From positions 1 through 24,867 of the forward strand of contig CAZTXG010000026.1 in NCBI GenBank assembly GCA_964617335.1: a DNA stretch of 24,867 nucleotides. The letters run 5' to 3'. The stretch comes from UBA2658 sp964617335 (lineage in GTDB: Bacteria; Bacillota; Clostridia; Oscillospirales; Oscillospiraceae). Shown piece after piece: positions 22,885-24,867 of the stretch (position 1 is the first letter of the stretch; each line of letters opens with the position of its first letter). A program made the position numbers and the translations under genes. Below the pieces are notes generated by a model. That model made no database searches. It had not been told where the DNA came from and was given only the letters and a program-made list of their open reading frames with translations.

Positions 22885-22962
22885 ATGCCTAAGGTGCGGA
22901 TTTTAATTATAAAGCCCATATTGCTGCAACAAAAGGAAACCTTTAGGCAAAAAGATTTATAA
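22885..22962 (+). CDS. Candidate 25-codon small ORF upstream of the 23025 gene
   Basis: An ATG at 22885, preceded by GGTGGAG with a 6-base spacing, opens 25 codons to TAA at 22960-22962. The peptide starts MPKVRILIIKPILLQQK, basic and hydrophobic. The ORF spans both GCCTAAGGT and ACCTTTAGGC, so its translation would disturb the hairpin between them, as in leader peptides. There is no comparative support, and chance is a fair explanation. Confidence 0.22.
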   Translation: MPKVRILIIKPILLQQKETFRQKDL

Positions 22963-23024
22963 TTTAATCGCTTTCGCCGCTTTTTTCTTGGTGAAAGCAC
23001 CCAATGACTGTTAAGGAGAAGGAA

Positions 23025-23264
23025 ATGACGGTACATATTGCAACAGCCGAGCTTTTGCTGCTTGAGCTTGAGTCGAAGGAAAGCTATGAAAAAGAGCAAA
23101 TGAGAAATGACATCAGAAAGGCTTTGAAAAGCAGGGGGCTTAAGGAATGGAGCTCTATTGAAATTGAGCTTTTCTCCAGAGGAGACAGAAACCTTGCCTT
23201 TGCGGTTCCGGTTAAGCTGTATATTCCGGAAATATTTGAAAAAATACTAAGTCAATACAGCTAG
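23025..23264 (+). CDS. Small protein of unknown function upstream of smpB
   Basis: A 79-residue protein, charged and probably helical in its middle part (LLLLELESKESYEKEQMRNDIRKALKSRG is partly amphipathic, residues 10-38), followed by a likely beta segment (IEIELFSRGDRNLAFAVPVKLYI). No cysteines, membrane segment or known motif are present. The start at ATG 23025 is favoured by AAGGAG 6 bases upstream over an in-frame ATG at 23004. It lies 85 bases before smpB on the same strand, but an extended -10 promoter between them suggests smpB is at least partly separate. I do not recognise the family. Confidence 0.65.
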   Translation: MTVHIATAELLLLELESKESYEKEQMRNDIRKALKSRGLKEWSSIEIELFSRGDRNLAFAVPVKLYIPEIFEKILSQYS

Positions 23265-23305
23265 AAAAGACCGGACAAGCTTTGATGACTGATACTTGAC
23301 AAAGA

Positions 23306-23314
23306 TGGTATAAT
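23306..23314 (+). promoter_or_regulatory. Extended -10 promoter of smpB
   Basis: TGGTATAAT at 23306-23314 is a complete extended -10 element (TGn plus a perfect TATAAT), 35 bases before the smpB ATG. No good -35 exists at 16-18 bases; the TTGACA at 23296-23301 is too close to act as one with this -10. Confidence 0.55.
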
Positions 23315-23349
23315 TACCTAATAGAAGTTTTATGAAAGGCGGGTAAGAT

Positions 23350-23820
23350 ATGTCCCCAAAGGCCACGGGAATAAAGCAGGTAGCTCAAAACCGCAAGGCA
23401 TTCCACGACTACTTTGTTCTCGAGCGTTTTGAAGCGGGGATAGAGCTTTGCGGAACAGAGGTAAAGTCTATAAGAGCAGGCACAATCAACCTTAAAGACT
23501 CCTTTTGCACCGTTAAGGACGGGGAGCTTTTTGTTCGTTCCATGCACATAAGCCCTTATGAAAAGGGAAATATTTTTAATAAAGACCCCCTGCGCTCCCG
23601 AAGACTTTTAATGCACAAGCGTGAAATAAGAAAACTTTCCGCAAGAATTCAGCAGGAGGGCCTAACCCTCATACCCCTGTCTATTTATTTTAAAAACGGC
23701 AGGGTAAAGCTGGAGCTGGGCCTGTGTCAGGGCAAAAAGCTTTATGACAAAAGAGCCACCGAGGCAAAGCGGGGAGCAGACAGAGAGATTGAGCGCACAA
23801 TGAAAGAGCGCAATCAATAA
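23350..23820 (+). CDS. smpB: SsrA-binding protein SmpB
   Basis: SmpB, 156 residues, the protein partner of tmRNA in trans-translation. It binds the tRNA-like end of tmRNA and takes it, charged with alanine, to ribosomes stalled on broken messages. Family blocks are all present: QNRKAFHDYFVLERFEAGIEL, GTEVKSIRAG, the HISPYEKGN segment, then RRLLMHKREI and the C-terminal basic tail (GKKLYDKRATEAKRGADREI) that enters the decoding channel and senses an empty mRNA path. AAAGGCGGG precedes the ATG by about 8 bases. The ssrA gene lies less than 700 bases downstream, with one cyclophilin gene between, so both parts of the system are linked. Confidence 0.98.
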   Translation: MSPKATGIKQVAQNRKAFHDYFVLERFEAGIELCGTEVKSIRAGTINLKDSFCTVKDGELFVRSMHISPYEKGNIFNKDPLRSRRLLMHKREIRKLSARIQQEGLTLIPLSIYFKNGRVKLELGLCQGKKLYDKRATEAKRGADREIERTMKERNQ

Positions 23821-23857
23821 AAAAGTTTTTATAATGCAGCGAAAGGAATTTTAGTAT

Positions 23858-24376
23858 ATGCAAAACCCTATAGTAACAATTGAAATGGAAAACGGCGATC
23901 TTATGAAGGCGGAGCTTTATCCCGACATAGCTCCGAACACAGTTAATAACTTTATCTCCCTTGTTAAAAAAGGATTTTATGACGGAGTTATTTTCCACAG
24001 GGTTATCTGCGGCTTTATGCTTCAAGGGGGCGACCCTGATGGAAGCGGAATGGGCGGTCCCGGATATTGCATCAAAGGTGAGTTCACAGGAAACGGCTTT
24101 AAGAATGCTCTTAAGCATGAGCCGGGAGTTTTGTCCATGGCAAGGACCATGGCCCCCGATTCTGCAGGCAGCCAGTTTTTCATCATGCATAAAAACGCCT
24201 CTCACCTTGACGGCCAGTACGCGGGCTTCGGCAAGATAATTGAGGGCATGGATATAGTTAACAAAATTGCGGATACCCCCTGCGACCGCTCTGACAGACC
24301 CCAGAATACCCAGCGTATGAAATCCGTTACCGTTGAAACTTTCGGCGCGGACTATCCCGAACCTGTTAAGTGCTAG
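23858..24376 (+). CDS. Cyclophilin-type peptidyl-prolyl cis-trans isomerase
   Basis: A compact cyclophilin of 172 residues that catalyses proline isomerisation in protein folding. The catalytic region FHRVICGFMLQGGD (R near 48, F near 53, Q near 56), then GSQFFIMHKNASHLDGQYAGFGKIIEGMDIV, is well conserved. There is no signal peptide or membrane segment, so it is cytoplasmic. The first residues TIEMENGDLMKAELYPDIAPNTVNNFISL are typical of the small bacterial type. AAAGGA precedes the ATG by about 10 bases. It lies 37 bases after smpB, probably on the same transcript, with ssrA following from its own promoter. Confidence 0.96.
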   Translation: MQNPIVTIEMENGDLMKAELYPDIAPNTVNNFISLVKKGFYDGVIFHRVICGFMLQGGDPDGSGMGGPGYCIKGEFTGNGFKNALKHEPGVLSMARTMAPDSAGSQFFIMHKNASHLDGQYAGFGKIIEGMDIVNKIADTPCDRSDRPQNTQRMKSVTVETFGADYPEPVKC

Positions 24377-24448
24377 GGAACTTTTAAGGCTTTATTTACG
24401 TCATAAAGGTGACTTAAGTAAGTTAAAATTATCTATATGGGGTGTTTG

Positions 24449-24457
24449 TGGTATACT
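24449..24457 (+). promoter_or_regulatory. Extended -10 promoter of ssrA, enclosed by an inverted repeat
   Basis: TGGTATACT at 24449-24457 is an extended -10; the best -35 at 17 bases is TTATCT (24429-24434), weak. A perfect inverted repeat, GGGGTG (24439-24444) and CACCCC (24471-24476), lies on either side of it. The mature tmRNA begins about 40 bases downstream, leaving a precursor leader for RNase P to remove. Confidence 0.5.
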
Positions 24458-24503
24458 AAGCATAGGCAGGCACCCCAATAGGCTGAAATTTACCTGTCGA
24501 TAT

Positions 24504-24867
24504 GGGGATGTACTGGTTTCGACGGGGGTGTGGAGGCTGAAATAGCGGGCGGATGCGCCTACCATCCAAAAAATGGGCATCTTATAAATTAAAGAACAAC
24601 GATTCTTTTGAACTGGTAGCCGCTTAAGGCTGCCCGTCCTGCCCGGGAGCGCTGCGGCCCGGGGTCAGGGCGTCACCAAGCAGCGTCCGTGAGTGTGCAA
24701 AGCTTTGAGCGCACCATGCATAATGAAGCTACCTGAACCCAAGGCGTGGCGGCTTGCCTTGAGGAATGGGAAAAGGTGATTTAATTCACTGGAATAACCG
24801 CCTGCGCCCGGAGAAGTTTCTGTTAAAGCGCTTTCGGACGGGGGTTCGATTCCCCCCATCTCCACCA
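24504..24867 (+). ncRNA. ssrA: Transfer-messenger RNA (tmRNA, 10Sa RNA)
   Basis: One-piece tmRNA of 364 bases ending at the window edge with an encoded CCA. The 5' GGGGATG pairs with CATCTCC at the 3' end (one G-U pair), and a GGGGG-TTCGATT-CCCCC T arm precedes the acceptor strand. The 5' side has the family-typical GTACTGGTTTCGACGGGG. A hairpin GGATG/CATCC (24551-24567) precedes the tag frame. The tag is read from GCA at 24577 to TAA at 24625-24627, giving ASYKLKNNDSFELVAA, with an A at -4 from the resume codon as expected. GGTAGCC/GGCTGCC folds around the tag stop. With SmpB it rescues stalled ribosomes and marks the partial protein for proteolysis. Confidence 0.97.

Larger units (their letters stand above)
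22698..23024. other. Divergent intergenic region with repeated TTAGGC/GCCTAA elements
   Basis: This gap of 327 bases holds the NUDIX promoter and leader (left part). On the right are three related blocks: TTAGGC at 22863-22868, GCCTAAGGT at 22887-22895 and ACCTTTAGGC at 22939-22948. The middle one can pair with either neighbour, so two exclusive hairpins are possible in a rightward transcript. A short ORF begins in the middle block. No convincing promoter for the gene at 23025 was found; TATAAT at 22958-22963 lacks a -35 partner. Confidence 0.4.

Noticed and set aside
23296..23314. TTGACA followed by TATAAT upstream of smpB
   Set aside because: The spacing is only 7 bases, so they cannot be the -35 and -10 of one promoter. 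The extended -10 was reported instead.
23690..24205. Open frame of 171 codons on the minus strand, over smpB and the cyclophilin gene
   Set aside because: It lies antisense to two well-conserved genes and has no plausible start signal.
1..24867. CRISPR arrays, tRNA or rRNA genes, phage genes, toxin-antitoxin pairs or defence systems
   Set aside because: No regularly spaced repeats, tRNA cloverleaf (other than in tmRNA) or related proteins were seen anywhere in the window.

Overview
The window reads as a chromosomal core region of a low-to-moderate GC Firmicute, most likely an anaerobic member of the class Clostridia. The reasons are the WalR-WalK-YycH-YycI-WalJ-RlmH gene block, strong GGAGG ribosome binding sites, alternative GTG and TTG starts, a rubrerythrin, a RecD2-type helicase and a one-piece tmRNA gene with an encoded CCA. 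The genus cannot be named from the sequence alone. Nearly all of it is dense housekeeping DNA; I see no phage, CRISPR array, toxin-antitoxin pair, transposase or defence island.

Layout. 1-415: the tail of an unrecognised gene and its terminator. 691-1143: a DtxR/MntR-family metal-dependent repressor with its terminator. 1142-3245: three leftward genes, a HAD phosphatase, a YgjP-like metallopeptidase and a double iron-sulfur protein (Fer4_19 plus CDGSH). 3646-6468: uvrA, rightward. 6468-6629: a small fold-back mobile element (MITE-like) flanked by TA, inserted exactly at the uvrA stop codon. 6693-11111: a rightward run of an unknown membrane-anchored protein, recD2, comF and an mreB-family gene, closed by a terminator shared with the next leftward unit. 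11166-12258: rubrerythrin followed by a SLOG-fold (DUF1273-like) protein, leftward, from a good promoter. 12465-12749: a small acidic lipoprotein. 12881-22697: one long leftward block, in transcription order NUDIX hydrolase, walR, walK, yycH, yycI, murA, walJ, rlmH, a zinc-ribbon protein and a phospho-sugar mutase. 23025-24867: a small unknown protein, smpB, a cyclophilin and ssrA (tmRNA), rightward.

How the genes work together. The large leftward block puts the WalKR cell-wall two-component system and its two membrane regulators beside MurA (first committed step of peptidoglycan synthesis), the MBL protein WalJ and a phosphoglucomutase-type enzyme (sugar phosphates for wall polymers). Most of these genes overlap or are separated by fewer than 60 bases. 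murA has its own promoter candidate and a 36-codon leader ORF that overlaps its TTG start. uvrA and recD2 serve DNA repair. smpB and ssrA together form the trans-translation ribosome rescue system.

The least ordinary items are the MITE at the uvrA stop codon, the leader ORF on murA, the mixed MntR/DtxR metal site, the inverted repeats around the ssrA promoter and those ahead of the gene at 23025. None amounts to a clearly new system. All are readings by eye that need comparative data.
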